Positions 63,396-64,000 of a DNA stretch of 64,000 bases are shown here, piece after piece. Numbering within the stretch: position 1 is the first letter of the stretch; every line of letters begins with the position of its first letter. Source of the stretch: Alcaligenaceae bacterium (GTDB lineage Bacteria > Pseudomonadota > Gammaproteobacteria > Burkholderiales > Burkholderiaceae_B); NCBI GenBank assembly GCA_013416395.1, contig JACCEP010000001.1:434001-498000 (forward strand), given 5' to 3'. Under the pieces are notes generated by a model. It saw only the letters and a list, made by a program, of their open reading frames with translations, was not told the DNA's origin and ran no database searches. The position numbers and the translations under genes were made by a program.

Positions 63396-63749
63396 TTAGC
63401 TGCCGCGATAGGTAGACCACGTCCAGGGGGTCGCAACCAGTGGGACGTGATAGTTTTCATCGGGGTTGGCCACGCCAAAATGCAGGCTTACCTGATCAAC
63501 AAAGCGTGGTTCGGGTACCCGGACGCCTTTGGCAGCGAAGTAGTCACCGATTTCAAACACCAGCTCGTACGTACCTTTTTGCAGGGCCTCCCCGGTCAGT
63601 AGTGGCTCATCGCAGCGACCATCATGGTTGGTGCTCACCTGCTTTAGCAGCGCACGCTGCCCACCCTCAATGCGGTAAAGCGTAATACGAACGTTTTGCG
63701 CCGGCACACCGTGCATGGTGTCCAGAACATGGGTAGATAGCTTGCCCAT
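63396..63749 (-). CDS. uraH: 5-hydroxyisourate hydrolase
   Basis: A 117-residue transthyretin-like enzyme acting on the product of PuuD. It has the N-terminal KLSTHVLDTMHGVPA with the active-site His, an Arg in TLYRIEGG and in YHVPLVATPWTWSTYRGS, and the C-terminal YRGS signature that defines this enzyme rather than transthyretin. A TTGGAG site precedes the ATG at 63749. It is followed 47 bases later by puuD, giving a two-gene urate-degradation operon. OHCU decarboxylase and allantoinase are not in the window. Confidence 0.93.
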   Translation of the reverse strand: MGKLSTHVLDTMHGVPAQNVRITLYRIEGGQRALLKQVSTNHDGRCDEPLLTGEALQKGTYELVFEIGDYFAAKGVRVPEPRFVDQVSLHFGVANPDENYHVPLVATPWTWSTYRGS

Positions 63750-63756
63750 GGTGTCT

Positions 63757-63819
63757 CCAATAATTGTCAACAATTTATGTTGACGATTCTCAGGCGATCA
63801 CCAATAATTGTCAACAGTT
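63757..63819. promoter_or_regulatory. probable operator sites between uraH and a GntR-family regulator
   Basis: CCAATAATTGTCAACA occurs exactly twice, at 63757-63772 and 63801-63816, 44 bases apart (about four helical turns). The first copy lies inside the dyad AATTGTCAACAATT (63762-63775); the second makes AATTGTCAACAGTT (63806-63819). A reversed imperfect copy, TGTTGACGATT, starts at 63779. FadR-type GntR proteins commonly bind TTGT-NN-ACAA-like sites. The first site is 13 bases before the uraH start and the second about 20 bases before the regulator start, so both directions are likely controlled. Confidence 0.7.
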
Positions 63820-63839
63820 CACCAAGAGATTCTCACAAA

Positions 63840-64000
63840 ATGTTGTATCTGCATGCCAACCTTGCGTCAGCCGACACGCTGGAAGCCCCCAAAGCTTCGT
63901 CGTGGCGCAGCGCTTACGACACCAGCCCGCGCTCAGAGGTTGATCGTGTTTATGACGACATCTTTGATGCCGTCATGGATCGGCGCTTGCTGCCTGGTGC
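63840..64000 (+). CDS. GntR family (FCD) transcriptional regulator, 5' part
   Basis: Only the first 53 codons are in the window. From ATG 63840 the product begins MLYLHANLASADTLEAP, and then reads EVDRVYDDIFDAVMDRRLLPG, which is the first helix of a GntR winged-helix domain. The gene continues past the window end. It is divergent from uraH-puuD, and repeated TTGTCAACA-type sites lie between them, so it probably governs urate catabolism and itself. The effector-binding domain (FCD expected) is not visible. Confidence 0.75.
   Translation, partial: MLYLHANLASADTLEAPKASSWRSAYDTSPRSEVDRVYDDIFDAVMDRRLLPG

Noticed and set aside
1-64000. tRNA, rRNA, insertion sequences or prophage genes
   Set aside because: None was recognised: no cloverleaf-like sequence with a T-loop GGTTCRANTCC, no transposase or integrase motifs, and no terminal inverted repeats flanking a gene.
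1-64000. A new multi-gene defence or biosynthetic system
   Set aside because: No cluster of nuclease, NTPase, reverse transcriptase or biosynthetic genes is present; most genes are housekeeping or metabolic, and the unusual items are repeats, operators and small unknown genes.

Overview
This 64 kb window reads as chromosomal core sequence of a betaproteobacterium in the order Burkholderiales, most likely family Alcaligenaceae (Bordetella, Achromobacter or Pusillimonas-like). That placement is an inference from gene content and order: a LiuR-controlled leucine-degradation operon with aceK inside it, a paired DUF2868/DUF3482 locus, smg-gluQ, a RhlE-type helicase, several TRAP and ABC uptake systems, and moderately high GC. 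No rRNA, tRNA, CRISPR array, insertion sequence, integrase or prophage was recognised.

Layout. 0-10 kb: an aromatic-ring FAD monooxygenase with a DUF2783 partner, an acidic hypothetical protein and the RNA phosphodiesterase thpR on the minus strand, then an argE-like deacetylase followed by a complete peptide ABC importer whose two ATPases are fused. 10-14 kb: a YeaQ-type membrane protein, then an overlapping DUF1232 / DUF2868 / DUF3482-GTPase operon. 14-16 kb: a lemA-TPM-TPM operon (minus). 16-21 kb: rhlE, a LysE-type exporter, prfC and a hypothetical exported protein. 21-24 kb: bfr and bfd (iron storage) separated by a 12-bp minisatellite, then rpoN. 25-31 kb: leuA with a possible leucine-rich leader, two small hypotheticals, argS, a SPOR protein, dsbA and a second LysE-type exporter.

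32-42 kb is the metabolic centrepiece: liuR, liuA (isovaleryl-CoA dehydrogenase), aceK, a thiolase, liuB and liuD. Two palindromes around TTTACG-N4-CGTAAA precede liuR and liuA and probably bind LiuR. Genes for methylglutaconyl-CoA hydratase and HMG-CoA lyase are not seen, so the pathway must be completed elsewhere. Placing aceK in this operon would couple leucine/isovalerate breakdown to the glyoxylate-bypass switch, because the product is acetyl-CoA.

42-57 kb: a D-threonine-aldolase-type PLP enzyme, smg-gluQ, a large DUF2157/GDYXXLXY membrane protein, topB with a histone-like Lys/Ala tail, an MliC-type lipoprotein, gluconokinase, a TRAP transporter (dctPQM order) and an acetolactate synthase large subunit with no small subunit beside it. 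57-64 kb: a SET-domain protein, a nucleoside deoxyribosyltransferase, a truncated antitoxin-like relic, AMP nucleosidase, an AEC transporter, a pterin dehydratase, and a urate-degradation unit (puuD, uraH) divergent from a GntR-family regulator that runs off the window end. Several of the last genes serve purine salvage or catabolism.

No clear new multi-gene system was found. The features most worth a second look are the 12-bp minisatellite between bfd and bfr, the pentapeptide-like insertion in ThpR, the membrane/GTPase module at 10.6-13.9 kb, the regulatory palindromes of the liu and urate loci, and small unlisted coding candidates.
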